Source: Crocosphaera sp.
Lineage (GTDB): Bacteria > Cyanobacteriota > Cyanobacteriia > Cyanobacteriales > Microcystaceae
NCBI GenBank assembly: GCA_030065735.1
Contig: JASJDD010000009.1
Location: 1-41,230 of the forward strand
Direction of reading: 5' to 3'
DNA: 41,230 nucleotides
Shown here: piece by piece, positions 19,401 to 30,400 of the stretch
Layout: every line of letters starts with the position of its first letter
Numbering within the stretch: position 1 is the first letter of the stretch
The notes under the pieces: generated by a model
What the model was told of the DNA's origin: nothing
What the model saw: the letters and a program-made list of their open reading frames with translations, nothing else
Databases searched by the model: none
Made by a program: the position numbers and the translations under genes

Positions 19401-21183
19401 CTTCGGGATAATTAGGATCAATAGGAACATAAGCTGCACCTGCTTTTAGAACCCCTAATAATCCAATAATCATCTCTAGGGAACGTTCGGTACAAATACC
19501 AATTAAGGTGTCTGGTTCAACAGTATAAGTTTGTTGTAAATAATGAGCTAATTGATTCGCTTTTTGATTTAATTCTTGATAAGTTAAACTGGTTTCTTCA
19601 AACAGTAAAGCGATGTTATCAGGGTTTTGATTAACTTGTGCTTCAAATAAGTCAATTATGGTTTTATCTTGAGGATAATTACTAGCAGTTTGATTCCATA
19701 ATTTTAATTGTTCCTGATCAGCTTTTGTTAATAAGGGTAAGGTATTAATTGATTGTTTCGGATTATCAACAATTCCTTGTAATAAAATGTTTAAATGTTC
19801 AACCATTCCTTGAATGGTTTGTGCTTCAAATAAATCGGTTCGATATTCTAATTCTATAATTAATTCTTGAGACATTTCTCGACAAATTAACCCTAAATCA
19901 AATAAGGTTGTTTTGTTTTCCCATTCAAAGTTACTGATAGTTAAAGTAGGTAATTCTAATTTTTCTTCAGATTCATTTTGTAAGGTAAAAAAGACTTGAA
20001 ATAAAGGATGATGACTCAGCGATCGCTCAATTTTTAATTCATCAATTAGTTTCTCAAACGGTAAATCTTGATGATCATAAGACTCTAATGTTTTTTCTTT
20101 AACCTGTTGCAATAATTCTAGAAAAGTAACATTTTCTGATATTTGAGTTCGTAAGGCTAAAGTATTGACAAAAAAGCCCATTAATGATTCTAATTCTTGA
20201 CGATTTCGATTAGCGATCGCTGTTCCTACAATAATATCTTCCTGTCCACTATAGCGATAAAGTAACACCTTAAATGCAGTTAAAAGGGTCATAAACAGGG
20301 TTGTTCCTGATGTTTGACTTAATTGTTTTAACTGCTGTGTTAAGGTCTCATTGAGGCGTATAAATTGACTAGAACCCTCATAGGTTTGTACAGGGGGACG
20401 GGGTTTATCAGTGGGGAATTCTAAGATAGGAGGTGCATTTTTTAACTGTTGTTGCCAATAATTAAGTTGAGTTTCTAATCTTTCTCCTTGTAACCATTGT
20501 TTTTGCCAATAGGAAAAATCAGCATATTGAAGGGATAATTTTTCTAAAGAAGAAGGTTGATTGTTTAAAAAAGATTGATAAAGTGTCGATAATTCTTGAC
20601 GAAATATATTAACTGACCAACCATCAAAAATGATGTGATGAATTACCAATAATAGAATATGAAAGTTAGGGTTAATTTTTAGGATTTTTACTCGAAATAA
20701 AGGATAGTTTGATAAATCAAAAGGAGTCTCAAGTTCTTCTATTGCTAATTGTTGCGCTTTTTGTAATTTAATTTCTTCTGTTTCTCCCTCTAACCCTATT
20801 ACTGGTATCGTTAATAGACTAGGTGAATTAATTACTTGTACAGGAGACTCATCTACTACAGAAAAAGTGGTTCTTAAGACTTCATGACGGTTAATAATTT
20901 CTGCGATCGCTTGTTTTAAAACATTGATGTTAAGCTGTCCCTTAATTTGCCAAAAAATGGGAACATGATAAGGAGAATTTTCTTGATCAAATTCAGCTAG
21001 AAACCAGAGTCTTGTTTGAGCAAAAGATAGAGGAATTTTTTCTTTTCTTGATATAGGAATGAGTGATAGTTTTTGTTTCTCTTGATTATTGCCTAATTTA
21101 GATTGTTGCTGCTTCAATTTTTGCAGCACTAATTCTCGTTTTTCAGGAGAAAGATTTTCTAAACGTTTTAATAAGTCACTCAT
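13471..21183 (-). CDS. apnC: Anabaenopeptin-type NRPS, modules 4 and 5 (C-A-T-C-A-NMT-T)
   Basis: A two-module, 2570-residue synthetase. It opens with a helical linker (MSDLLKRLENLSPEKREL). Then come C4 (about 45-480, HHIIFDG), A4 (FDLSIGE near 703), T4 (DNFFELGGHSLLA near 1041), C5 (HHIISDG near 1234), A5 (FDMSVIE near 1756), an N-methyltransferase inserted in A5 (WEIGCGTGMLL near 2081, the SAM-binding loop), the resumed A5 tail (NGKIDRKAL near 2456), and T5 (GGHSLLATKL near 2508). Pocket codes: A4 DLGFTGCVTK (homotyrosine-type), A5 DMIIGGGIVK (unassigned; three glycines suggest room for a bulky side chain). The acidic tail LDEEEIYI could dock to the TubC-like start of ApnD. It begins 53 bp after apnB without a clear ribosome-binding site. 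Order and N-methylation at module 5 match described ApnC. Confidence 0.93.
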   Translation of the reverse strand: MSDLLKRLENLSPEKRELVLQKLKQQQSKLGNNQEKQKLSLIPISRKEKIPLSFAQTRLWFLAEFDQENSPYHVPIFWQIKGQLNINVLKQAIAEIINRHEVLRTTFSVVDESPVQVINSPSLLTIPVIGLEGETEEIKLQKAQQLAIEELETPFDLSNYPLFRVKILKINPNFHILLLVIHHIIFDGWSVNIFRQELSTLYQSFLNNQPSSLEKLSLQYADFSYWQKQWLQGERLETQLNYWQQQLKNAPPILEFPTDKPRPPVQTYEGSSQFIRLNETLTQQLKQLSQTSGTTLFMTLLTAFKVLLYRYSGQEDIIVGTAIANRNRQELESLMGFFVNTLALRTQISENVTFLELLQQVKEKTLESYDHQDLPFEKLIDELKIERSLSHHPLFQVFFTLQNESEEKLELPTLTISNFEWENKTTLFDLGLICREMSQELIIELEYRTDLFEAQTIQGMVEHLNILLQGIVDNPKQSINTLPLLTKADQEQLKLWNQTASNYPQDKTIIDLFEAQVNQNPDNIALLFEETSLTYQELNQKANQLAHYLQQTYTVEPDTLIGICTERSLEMIIGLLGVLKAGAAYVPIDPNYPEERIDFILEDSSIKVLLTQSFIKDKLSLSSLKLSHNLIDLDKFDFELYSHHNLNSQSKPNHLAYVIYTSGSTGRPKGVMIEHQSIINLSLNWGKMFEVSPQSHLLQFGSFSFDLSIGEIATNLVQGACLYLAKKDTLLPTQTLVDFLESNKITHSFLSPSALSVLPKATLSYLENITIGGEACSAEVVEKWSDQRRLFNCYGPTETTVTATAFPCQKNGKIPPIGKPLDNIRVYILDKNQQLLPPGIPGELCIAGVGLARGYLNRPDLTNEKFIEVNLLGKTERIYSTGDLAKWGYDGNLEFLGRIDQQIKLRGFRIELGEIETVLLEHPTVKEAVVNLYETENNQQLIAYITTQKPEDDIREELKSLLKSRLPNYMIPSQIMILEKFPLTPNGKLDKKALPIPELESLNAGESPVTPTEELLASLWQDILKVKSVSRRDNFFELGGHSLLATQLITRIRNSFGVDLAVRKVFEQSILCELATEIDQGNRAIALPPLLPQPSHETKVLSFAQSRLWFMAQLEGAQNSATYNMPNALELKGNLNIDALRTSFAYLLERHAILRTSFPALSGEAQILIHNSMDVLEIEDLQELDPQTQAETVQRLVDLHAQAPFDLNTGPLFKAKLLRLNSDKNVLLLNMHHIISDGWSMGVFKQEWEQVYGALAGGNQPNLPPLPVQYSDYAAWQRSWLQGEILEQQENYWKQQLEDAPRLIDLPTDHPRPAKQSYQGEREEYDLSQELTEKLKILSQKQGVSLFMTLFTAFNILLSRYSRQEDLCIGTGIANRTHSHVEKLIGFFVNTLVLRSQVKPEQSFSDLLQQSRQTCLDAYAHQDIPFEYLVEKLQPERSLSYNPLCQVAIVLQNTARAGTKVSLTGLEIEDLEQTYPFAKLDLTLDLSERDEQLHCMWEYATDLFEAETIQRMAGHFEVLLEGIVNNPHQAINRLPLLTEADHQHLQIWNQTDSNYPQDKTFVDLFEEQVKISPDNIALVFEQQSLTYQELNQKANQLAHYLQQHYQIKPDTLIGICIDRSLEMIIGLLGVLKAGAAYVPIDPDYPEDRIRFILEDTEISVLLTQSFIQEKLPLCQLKNSCEVICLDQSNFETLSSNNLTTKTKPNNLAYVIYTSGSTGQPKGVMIEHRGLTNITLAMAKKSKINQQSRWLQIASFSFDMSVIEIATTLVTGACLYLINQDILLSGHTLVDFLSEHQISHIILSPSLLSVVPNRLLPALQYIGVGGEAVSVELVKEWGQGGNLFNGYGPTESTIVATIAPCHPNGKNPFIGKPLENIRVYILDENKQLLPPGIPGELCIAGVGLARGYLNRTNLTNEKFIEVNLWGKPERIYKTGDLAKWRNDGNLDFLGRIDHQIKLRGFRIELGEIETSLTEHHSIKEAVVILREDTEFDQSLVAYIVPNDIQNSSETQALQEEQVELWQNIFDDNYYEQDTELDDPTLNFTGWKNSYTGQLYSQTEMEEWRDKTVEQILELDPKQVWEIGCGTGMLLFKIASHCQTFLGTDFSSKALQYVQQHLTSQNLEQKVTLKQSPANQFEGIEPQRYDLIILNSVIQYFPSVDYFLQVLDGVINATQTGGKILIGDVRNLKLLEAFHTAVEFYSADENVSIQELRQRIKHSIATEEELLIDTDFFIALKHKYSRISQVQIELKRGYNQTEMNRFRYDVILYLDQPQTVVKEWQWLDWEAEELNLQELERILEHQKPDCLGIQNIPNTHLISEMFLLENIPEFEGTFQQLKALVNQVKTGINPEALRILTDNLPYTPFIQYSDSEFSTYQVIFQRNTTQPFNRPRFAPKKTLSSLSWQNYANQPLTINSHAIDPILIEEWREFLGKTLPDYMIPHHFIQLEKLPLTPNGKIDRKALPSPETFTVSTNIELPQTSTEQLLATMWSKLLKYDGISRNSHFFNLGGHSLLATKLIGRIRDEFKVELSVSKLFEYPILQELANYVDTCLWVNSPEDSQPLNLDEEEIYI

Positions 21184-21236
21184 AAGATTATTGGTTCAAT
21201 TTTTAGGAACAAAAAGCAAAACAATCATTCACAGTA

Positions 21237-24200
21237 TTACAATAGTAATTGTTGGGTTGCTTCCTCCTCTGATAATTCATCAATTTCCTCTAAAATTTGA
21301 GATAATTCATCACCTTGTGCTTGTTCAAGTTGTTGAATAGTAACTTTTTCTCCCAGTTTAGCAATGGTAGGATTTTCAAATAAATAGCGGAAAGGAAACT
21401 CAATTTCAAAGATTTCTTTGAGTCGAGAAATCACTTGAGTGGCCAGCAAAGAATGACCTCCTAATTCAAAAAAATTATCGTAGATTCCCACTTTGTTTAA
21501 TCCTAAAACTTCCGTCCAAATTGTTGCTAATTCTTCTTCTGTAGAAGTTCGAGGAGGAACAAACTCTACCCTAAAATTACTCTGAGAATTATCAGGAATA
21601 GGTAAAGCGCGACGATTAATTTTTCCGTTGGGAGTTAAAGGAAATTGGTCTAAAAATACGAAAGCATTAGGAATCATATAATTAGGCAACTTTTCTGTTA
21701 GATAATTTCTCACATCATGGGAGGTTAATTGATGATTATGGGGAATACAATAAGCAACGATAGATTTGTTTCCAGGATTATCTTCTCGTATAATAACAGT
21801 CGCTTCTTTGATATCAGAATGATTCGTTAAAATGGTTTCAATTTCCCCTAATTCAATGCGAAATCCTCTGACTTTAACTTGATTATCAATTCGTCCTAAA
21901 AATTCTAGATTTCCATCGGTCAGACGACGGACTAAATCTCCTGTTTTATAAAGGGTATCTCCTGGAACAAAAGGGTTAGCAATAAACTTTTCACGGGTTA
22001 AAGTTGGTTGATTCAAATAACCTCTTGCTACACTGGAACCTCCGATATAAATTTCCCCCGAAACCCCTAGAGGAACTCGTTTGAAATTCCTATCTAATAA
22101 GTAAACTTTTCTATCTACAATGGGTTTACCAATGGGAATAGACGAAAGATTTTTATCAACTTGTTTAGGAATAGGATAACAACAGGAAAATACTGTACAT
22201 TCTGAAGGTCCATAACCATTAACAATTTGGGTTTTTGGTAACAATTCTACAGCACGACGAACATGATCAACTGATAAACTTTCTCCTCCTGTTATCAGTT
22301 GTTTCACTCCCAATAAAGCTTCTGGTATAGTATCAATAACTAAATTGAAAAATGCAGAGGTTAACCAAAGAATATTGATTCTTTTTTCTTTGATAATGTT
22401 ACTTAATTCTTCTGGGGTCGGAATATTCCCTGGATAAAGCACACAACACCCTCCATAAAGCAAAGGTGGCCATAATTCCAAGGTTAAAGCATCCCAAGAA
22501 ATTGATGAATGTTGTAGCCAAATATTGTTAGGATTAAGGTCAATATAATCAACCCCAAACATAAACCCTATAAAGCTACGATGAGGTACTTCTGTTCCTT
22601 TTGGTTTTCCTGTTGAACCGGATGTATAGATGATGTAAGCTAAGTGATCAACAGTAATATTAACTGCTAAATTCTCAGAAGAATATTGACTAATTTTTTC
22701 CCATTCTGACTCAATATCAATAACCTGTTTAATATTATCAACAGGTAGTTGCTCTAAAAGATGATTTTGGCTTAAAAGAAGAGAACATTCAACATCTTCG
22801 AGCATAAAAGCTAGTCTTTCAGAAGGATAAGCTGGATCTAAAGGAACATAAGTCCCTCCTGCTTTTAAAATGGCTAAAATAGCAATAACCATTAAAGGCG
22901 ATCGCTCAATACAAACCCCTATTTTCTCTTCTAATTTAATGCCTAACGATTGTAAATAATGGGCTAATTGATTCGCTTTTTGGTTTAATTCTTGATAAGT
23001 TAATTGTTCATTTTTATAAACAATAGCAACAGCTTCGGGTGTTTGATTAACCTGTTTTTCAAACAAGTGATGAACACATTGATAATTAATGGTTTTGATT
23101 TGAGCATCATTTTGATTTTCTTCTAAAATTAATGCTGCTTCTTCTGCTTTTGTTAATAATGAAAATTGAGAGAGACGCTGTTCTGGATCATTGGCCATTC
23201 CTTCTAATAGGGTTTGCAAATGTCCGATCATTCTTTCAATGGTTTCTGGTTGAAAACGCCGAATATCATAGACAATTCTTCCTGATAATTCTTCATTAGG
23301 AATGATGACAACTGTCAGAGGATAATTCGTTCTTTCTAAACAACGAATATTCGCAATTTCTAAGGTTTTTTTAGTGTCATTTTTATCTGATTTAACAGGA
23401 TAATTTTCAAACACTAAAATGCTTTCAAACAAAGGCATTTCAGGAGGAATATCACTATATTTTTGAATTTCAGCTAAAGAATAATAACTATAAGGTTCCT
23501 GCTCAAATTGTTGACCCTGTAATTCTTTTAACCAAGGAATTAATGCCTCTGTGTCAGACACTTTTAAACGTACAGGCAAGGTATTAATAAATAACCCAAC
23601 CATTTGCTCAACATTAGGAAAATTACTAGGACGGCCTGATACAGTTGCTCCAAAAATAATATCCGTTTCTCCACTGTAGCGAGAAAGCAGTAAACCCCAC
23701 GCCCCTTGAACTAAATTATTAAGGGTTAAATGGTGTTTTTGTGCCAATAATTGTAGTTTTTCTGTTGCCTCAATAGATAGCTTAAAAGGAATTTCTTGAT
23801 AAGCTTCCTTTTGAGTGTTATTCTTGATTAATTGATCAACAATTAAAGGGGTAGTAGCTTCAATTCCTTGTAATTTTTTTTGCCAAAATTCTTTAGCTTC
23901 AAAAGGATTTTGTTGCTGTAACCAACTAATATATTCCCGATAAAGAGGACAGGGTTTTAACTGTAAAGAGTCTCCTTGATTATAACTTTCATATAAGTCA
24001 AAAACCTCTTGCAGCACAATCTGCATTGACCAACCATCTAATAAGATATGATGATGACTCCAAATAAACTGATAATTGTCAACCCCTAACTGAATTAAAG
24101 TAAAGCGCATTAAAGGAGCTTGATCAATGTCAATTCCTAAACTGCGATCGCTTTTCAAAAACGTCTCTAACGCTTCTTTTTGTTGATTTTCAGGCCAATG

Positions 24201-24473
24201 TTGCCAGTCATGAATCATCCAAGATAATTCCACTTGTTGACTGACCATTTGTAAGGGTTTTTCGATTTCTTCCCAATGAAAAGAACTGCGTAAAACGGGA
24301 TGTCTCGCAACAATAGTTTGCCAAGCTTTCTGAAAAAGAGATATATTTAATTGCCCTTTCAACTGACAAACTAATTGCTCAAAATAAGCTTCAGATTCAG
24401 GAGAATAAAGGGTATGAAATAACATCCCTTCTTGCATAGGAGAAAGCGCATAAAGGTCTTCAATGTTGTTCAT
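21237..24473 (-). CDS. apnB: Anabaenopeptin-type NRPS, module 3 (C-A-T)
   Basis: A single module of 1078 residues adding the third residue. The C domain starts at once (LYALSPMQEGMLFHTLY) with HHILLDG near residue 141. SPMQEGMLFH at the start is typical of C domains that accept a D-configured donor, which fits the epimerisation domain ending the upstream protein. The A domain (core SWDALTLELWPPL near 658) gives the pocket code DALWIGGVFK, close to the Val code DAFWIGGTFK. Position 3 of anabaenopeptins is usually Val or Ile. The carrier serine is in GGHSLLATQ near 1006. The acidic C-terminus (EEIDELSEEEATQ) looks like a docking tail for the helical start of ApnC. The start is 4 nt after the apnA stop, with AGAGG inside the apnA end, so translation is probably coupled. 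Confidence 0.92.
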   Translation of the reverse strand: MNNIEDLYALSPMQEGMLFHTLYSPESEAYFEQLVCQLKGQLNISLFQKAWQTIVARHPVLRSSFHWEEIEKPLQMVSQQVELSWMIHDWQHWPENQQKEALETFLKSDRSLGIDIDQAPLMRFTLIQLGVDNYQFIWSHHHILLDGWSMQIVLQEVFDLYESYNQGDSLQLKPCPLYREYISWLQQQNPFEAKEFWQKKLQGIEATTPLIVDQLIKNNTQKEAYQEIPFKLSIEATEKLQLLAQKHHLTLNNLVQGAWGLLLSRYSGETDIIFGATVSGRPSNFPNVEQMVGLFINTLPVRLKVSDTEALIPWLKELQGQQFEQEPYSYYSLAEIQKYSDIPPEMPLFESILVFENYPVKSDKNDTKKTLEIANIRCLERTNYPLTVVIIPNEELSGRIVYDIRRFQPETIERMIGHLQTLLEGMANDPEQRLSQFSLLTKAEEAALILEENQNDAQIKTINYQCVHHLFEKQVNQTPEAVAIVYKNEQLTYQELNQKANQLAHYLQSLGIKLEEKIGVCIERSPLMVIAILAILKAGGTYVPLDPAYPSERLAFMLEDVECSLLLSQNHLLEQLPVDNIKQVIDIESEWEKISQYSSENLAVNITVDHLAYIIYTSGSTGKPKGTEVPHRSFIGFMFGVDYIDLNPNNIWLQHSSISWDALTLELWPPLLYGGCCVLYPGNIPTPEELSNIIKEKRINILWLTSAFFNLVIDTIPEALLGVKQLITGGESLSVDHVRRAVELLPKTQIVNGYGPSECTVFSCCYPIPKQVDKNLSSIPIGKPIVDRKVYLLDRNFKRVPLGVSGEIYIGGSSVARGYLNQPTLTREKFIANPFVPGDTLYKTGDLVRRLTDGNLEFLGRIDNQVKVRGFRIELGEIETILTNHSDIKEATVIIREDNPGNKSIVAYCIPHNHQLTSHDVRNYLTEKLPNYMIPNAFVFLDQFPLTPNGKINRRALPIPDNSQSNFRVEFVPPRTSTEEELATIWTEVLGLNKVGIYDNFFELGGHSLLATQVISRLKEIFEIEFPFRYLFENPTIAKLGEKVTIQQLEQAQGDELSQILEEIDELSEEEATQQLLL

Positions 24474-24477
24474 CTAA

Positions 24478-27400
24478 TTACCTCTTAATCTGTTTCTTTT
24501 TAGCTACTTTGGACATAAATTTATCAAGCTGTTCTTGACTCACTTGGGCCGCAGAAAAGTCAGAAGGAGTATAACCCTTATTCTCTGATGATTGACAATG
24601 TTCAATGAGGGTTTTTAAGCTGTCCATGAAATCATTAGCCAATTGTTCAATGGTGTCTTGCTGATGAATATCTTGACTATAAACAAACTGCATTTCTAGT
24701 TTTTCTGAGCGAATTAAGCCACTAATTTCTAATAAATGACTTCGGTTTCCTAATGCACTTCGGTCTGACTTCCATTGGAGAACTTTTCCTAAACCCCCTG
24801 ATGCAGATAAGACCTGATCAAATTGACCTAAATAATTAAAGCTAACTTCAGCTTTTCCTAAGTCTTGAAATGAGTTTTTAGCCTCCCCATCATTAGACAA
24901 ATATTTCAAGATACCATAACCAATACCATGATTTGGGAGACGACGTAATTGTTCTTTAACTGATTTTAAGGTTTCGGGTATTTGTCCTGTTTTACTCTTT
25001 TCTAATTTGACAGGAAATAGTGTGGTAAACCAACCAATAGTACGGGATAAATCTATTTCTTCAAATAAATCTTCTCGTCCATGACCTTCTAAGTCAACCA
25101 CTAACGTATTTTGCTGTGTCCATTGACTGAAACTTTCTACTAATGCAGTCAGTAAAATGTCGTTAATTTGGGTGTTATAAACCTTGGGAACATCTTGCAA
25201 TAATCCAGTGGTTTCTTCTACAGTCAGACATCGATGAATCGCTTTAGCTGAACTTAATTGATTACTTTTTGGTTGCAAGGGGTAATCAATCGGTAAACTA
25301 GCAATTTTGTCTTGTAATTGAGATAACCAATAGTCTTTTTCTTGCTTCAATTTATCCGATTGACTGTAGCTAATTAACTGGTTTGACCAATCTTGAAATG
25401 AGGTAGTTTTCAAGGGGAATTGAATGGCTTTTTCTTGATTAATTTGTTGGTAAGCTGTGACGAAATCTTCTAGTAAAATGCGCCAAGAGATTCCATCTAC
25501 TGCTAAGTGATGAATTACTATCAAAAGTTGATTGGGTTGGTCATTTCCTAAGTTAAATAAGACAAATTTAACTATCTCTCCCCTAGTTAGATTGAGACTA
25601 CTCTGAATCTCTTGATCTTTAGTATTAATTACTTTTTCCTGATCTTCGTCAGATAGGTTAGATAAATCAATAACTGTTACAGGAATTGTATCTTTTGTTC
25701 CATCATTTATCTGGGTAAACGTGCCATTTTCTTCAATATAATGGAACCGTAAAGCATCATGATGATTTAATAATGCTTGGATAACTTGTTGCAATAATTC
25801 TGCGTTTAATGAGGAAGGAACTTCAATTAAAGCTGATTGATTAAAGAAATTAACATCAGGTAAATTTTGCTCAAATAACCAATGTTGAATCGGGGTTAAA
25901 GGAACATTTCCCATTACTAATTCCTGGTTAGCTTTTATTTGTTTTCCTGTTCCCACAACTGTCGCTAATTCAGCAATACTTTGATACTGAAAGAGTTGTT
26001 TAGGAGTCAATTGTAACCCGATTTGATTTGCTCTCGAAATCATCTGAATACTAACAATCGAGTCCCCTCCTAGTTCAAAGAAATTATCATGAATACTGAC
26101 TTTTTCCAGTCTTAAAACTTCAGCCCAAATTTTTGCTAATTGTTCTTCTATTGGGTTTTGAGGTGGGGTAAAATCACTGCTTAATTGTTGGATGATTTGG
26201 GGAATCGGTAACGCACGATGATCGACTTTTCCATTAGGAGTTATGGGGATTTCTTCGACAAAAATGAAGGCGGACGGAACCATATAAGGCGGTAATTTTT
26301 GTTTCAAATAATGACGAATTTCCTCAAGTTCTACTTGATCTTGATTCCCGACTAAATAAGCGACTAATCGTTTATTTCCTGGACTATCTTCCCTAGCAAT
26401 GACAACTGATTGCTTAATCAATTGATGCTGATTTAAAATCGTTTCAATCTCTGTTAATTCAATGCGGAAACCTCGAATTTTTACTTGAGAATCAATCCGT
26501 CCTAAAAAGTCTAAATTGCCATCCCATTTATACCTGACTAAATCCCCTGTTTTGTAGAGTTTTTCTTCGGGTTTAAAGGGATTATTGATAAATTTCTCTT
26601 GGGTTAATTTGGGTTGGTTTAAGTAACCCCTTGCTATCCCTAAACCACCGATATGCAATTCTCCAGGAATCCCAATAGGAAGGGGTTGTAAATATTGATC
26701 TAAAATATAGACTTCAGTATTATTAATGGGTTTACCGATGGGAATTTCTGGTTGATTAATTAAGGTTTCTGGGAGAGAGTATAAAGTGGATACAACTGTT
26801 GCTTCTGTGGGACCATAACTATTAACTAATTGAGGATAATAACCCACATATTCTTGCCACATTCTTACCCGTTCCGGTAAAATTCTTTCTCCTCCTAAAA
26901 TAACCAGTCTTAATGATTCAGGTAACTTCAAATTATCTTGGATTATTTCACTGACTAATAAATGCCAATAAGCGGTGGGTAAATCCCAAATGGTTACTTC
27001 TTTTTGACGAGATTCTTCTATAAATGCTGAGACAGATTTCATCATTTCTTCTGTTCTCAGCACTAAGGTTCCGCCACAACTTAAACAGGGATAAATTTCC
27101 TCTGCTGCTGCATCAAAATTAATGGAAGCAAACTGTAAAACCCTATCTTGTTGGGTTATCTGATAATTTTCAATCGCACTTTGGGTAAAGTTAATTAAGG
27201 ATTGATGTTCGATCAATACTCCTTTCGGTTGTCCAGTTGATCCCGATGTATAAATAACATAACAAAGATTATTTTTCTTAATTAAACTCTCAATATTTTG
27301 CTTACGTTGCTGACTAATAATTTCTTGTTGACTATCTAAACAAACCCAATTTATTTCCTGATTATCTTTACCATTGCTCCATTTTTCTAAGGTCACAACA

Positions 27401-30400
27401 AGAGAAACTTGAGCATCGTTAACCATATAGCTTAATCTCTCTTCTGGATAAGCAGGATCTAAGGGTAAATAAGCACCTCCTGCTTTAAGAATTGCTAATA
27501 ATCCGATGAGCATCTCTAGGGAACGTTCAAGATAAATTCCCACTAAATCATCGGGTTTAACCCCTAATTGTTGGAGATAATGTGCCAGTTGATTCGCCTT
27601 TTCATTTAACTGTTGATACGTCAGTTGTTGCCCTTCAAAAATAACGGCGATCGCTGCTGGTGTCTTGTTAACTTGTTCTTCAAATAGTTGATGAATCGCT
27701 GTTATATCTTCATACTCAGTTTGTGTCTGATTCCAGTCAACTAATAACTGCTGTTTTTGGGGTTCTGTTAACAAAGAATATTGAGAAAGCTTTTGATTAG
27801 GATTGGCTAAAATACCTTTTAACAACGTTTGATAATCCTCGACCATTCTTTCCATCGTAGACTCATCAAACAGGTCAGTATTATACTCCCAAACCATCGT
27901 AATTCCTTCTGTTTCTATCCCCTTACTCTCCCCAGTAGAATCTCGTCCCACTCGTTGTTCAGAACGAGGAATGACCACGATATCAAGATCAAATTTAGCA
28001 GATTCATTAGTCAAAGCATCATTAGGTTTAATGGTCAATTCAGGTAAGATTAAATTGGGTAATTGAGCATCATGAAAACTAAACATTACCTGGAATAAAG
28101 GGTTATAACTTAAGTGACGAATGGGTTTTAAAACTTCCACCACTTTATCAAAGGGTAAATCTTCGTTGGCAAATCCTTCTAACGTTACTTGACGTACTTG
28201 TTTTAATAAGTCTGTAAAGGTGGGATTTCCTGACACATCGGTACGAAGAACAATATTATTAACAATCATCCCGATCAGTCCCTCTGTCTCCTTTAACCGT
28301 CGGTTAGCGACCCCTGAACCAATGCAGATATCTTCTTGTCCTGTATAGCGGTAAACTTGCGTTACAAAGGCCGCAAACATACTCATAAACAATGTCACCC
28401 CTTGTTGACGACCCAACTTTCTCAGGGGTTTGCAGATATCCAAAGGCAGATCCACTCGTAACCTTCCCCCTCCGTAGGTTTGTTCTGTGGGACGAGGGCG
28501 ATCGTAGGGTAATTCTAGTAGGGGCGGAATTCCGGTTAATTGTTGATGCCAATAGTTCAACTGTTCTTGGGCTGCTGCGGTTTTTGTCCATTCTCGCTGC
28601 CAATGGGCAAAGTCCACAAACTGTAAACTGGGTTCACTCAAAGGGGAAGGTTTACCTTGAGAAAAAGCTTGATAAAGGGTTATTAATTCTTTTAAAAAGA
28701 TATTAAATGACCAACCATCATGAACCATATGATGTTCGACATGAATTAAAACCCATTCTTGTTCATTGAGTTTTAATAATGTCCAACGAACTAAAGGTAA
28801 CTGACTAATATCAAAGGGTTTTTTAACCGTACTATCCGTTAGTTTTTCTACTTCTATTTCTTGTTGATCTTGAGGAAGATGTTGTAAATCAATAATGGGT
28901 AATTTAACCGGTTTTGGGGGATGAATTACCTGTATTAGTTTTCCTTCTACAGCAGGAAATGTGGTGCGGAAAATTTCGTGACGGCGCAGAATTTCACTGA
29001 GAGTTTTTTCGAGTACAGGAATATCTAAAAAGCCATTGATGCGTAAACGTTCTTGGAACTGATACGCCGTCATTGAAGGGGCTAGTTTTTCTAGAAAATA
29101 CACCCTTTCCTGTGCAAAAGATACGGGTAATTCTCCTTCTCTAGAAATAGGCTTGATTTTTTGTGAAAAAGAGAAATTTTTATCTAATTTATCTTGCTGA
29201 TTAATAACTAGACTTAATCCCTGAATGGTCGGATTTGTAAAGAGTTCTTGAAAGGAAATTTCAACTTGAAAAATATCTCGAATTCGGGATAAAATTTTAG
29301 TGGCAATTAAAGAATGTCCCCCAAGTTCAAAAAAGTCATCATCAATTCCCACTGTGTCTAAGCCAAATACCTGTTTCCAAATGTTAGCTAATTTTTCTTC
29401 TTGCTCATTTCTAGGGGCAATAAAGCTTGTGTTTAGGTTTGCTCTTATATAGTTTGCTTTGGGTAGAGCCTGACGATCTACTTTTCCATTGGCATTTATG
29501 GGTAACTTGTCTAAGATAACCAAAGCTTTAGGAATCATATAGCTAGGTAGCTTATCATGGAGAAATGTTTGTAGATTTTTGGTTAAATTTTCTTGAGGTA
29601 AATGGGGAACAATATAAGCAACTAAAGTTTTATTGCCCAGGGTATCTTCTTGAGCAATAACAATAGTTTGAGCAACTTTCTCATGTTGGAGTAAAGTGTT
29701 TTCAATTTCTCCTAATTCTACTCGAAAACCATTGATTTTAACTTGGTGATCAATGCGCCCTAAATATTCCAAATTACCATCTTCTAAATATCGTCCCCAA
29801 TCTCCAGTTTTATATAATCTTTGCCCAGGGTTAAACGGATCTTGAATAAACTTTTCAGCAGTTAATTCAGGACGGTTTAAATAACCCCTAGCAACCGTAT
29901 CTCCTCCAATATATATTTCTCCTTCTGTCTTAGTGGGAACGTTTTTTAAGTGTTTATCTAAAACGTAAACTTGAATTTTGTCCCCTAAAGTTTTTCCAAT
30001 GGGAATTTCTGTTTGTTTTGGTTGATTTTCTGTTAGTTGAGACAGAGAAAGTAATGTTACTATAACTGTTGTTTCTGTTGGTCCATAACTATTAATCAGC
30101 TTGGGAAAATGTCCCACATAGTCCAACCACATTCTTACCAGTTCCGGTTGAACTCTTTCTCCTCCAATAATGATTAATCGTAACGTTTGAGGTAAAGCAA
30201 GTTGACTATTAACTAACTCATTAACCAATAAATGCCAATAGGCAGTGGGAAGACTCCACCAGGTTATTTGCCACTCTTGACATTTTCTGAGAAAGACAGG
30301 GATAGAACTGATCATTTCCTCTGTCCTTAATACCATAGCCCCTCCACAACAAAGGGTAGGATAGATGTCTTCTACAGCCATATCAAAACTGATAGAGGAA

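Noticed and set aside
28304-28706. Frames of about 100 codons on both strands inside apnA
   Set aside because: They are out-of-frame shadows of the GC-richer condensation domain of ApnA, which is continuous in its own frame.
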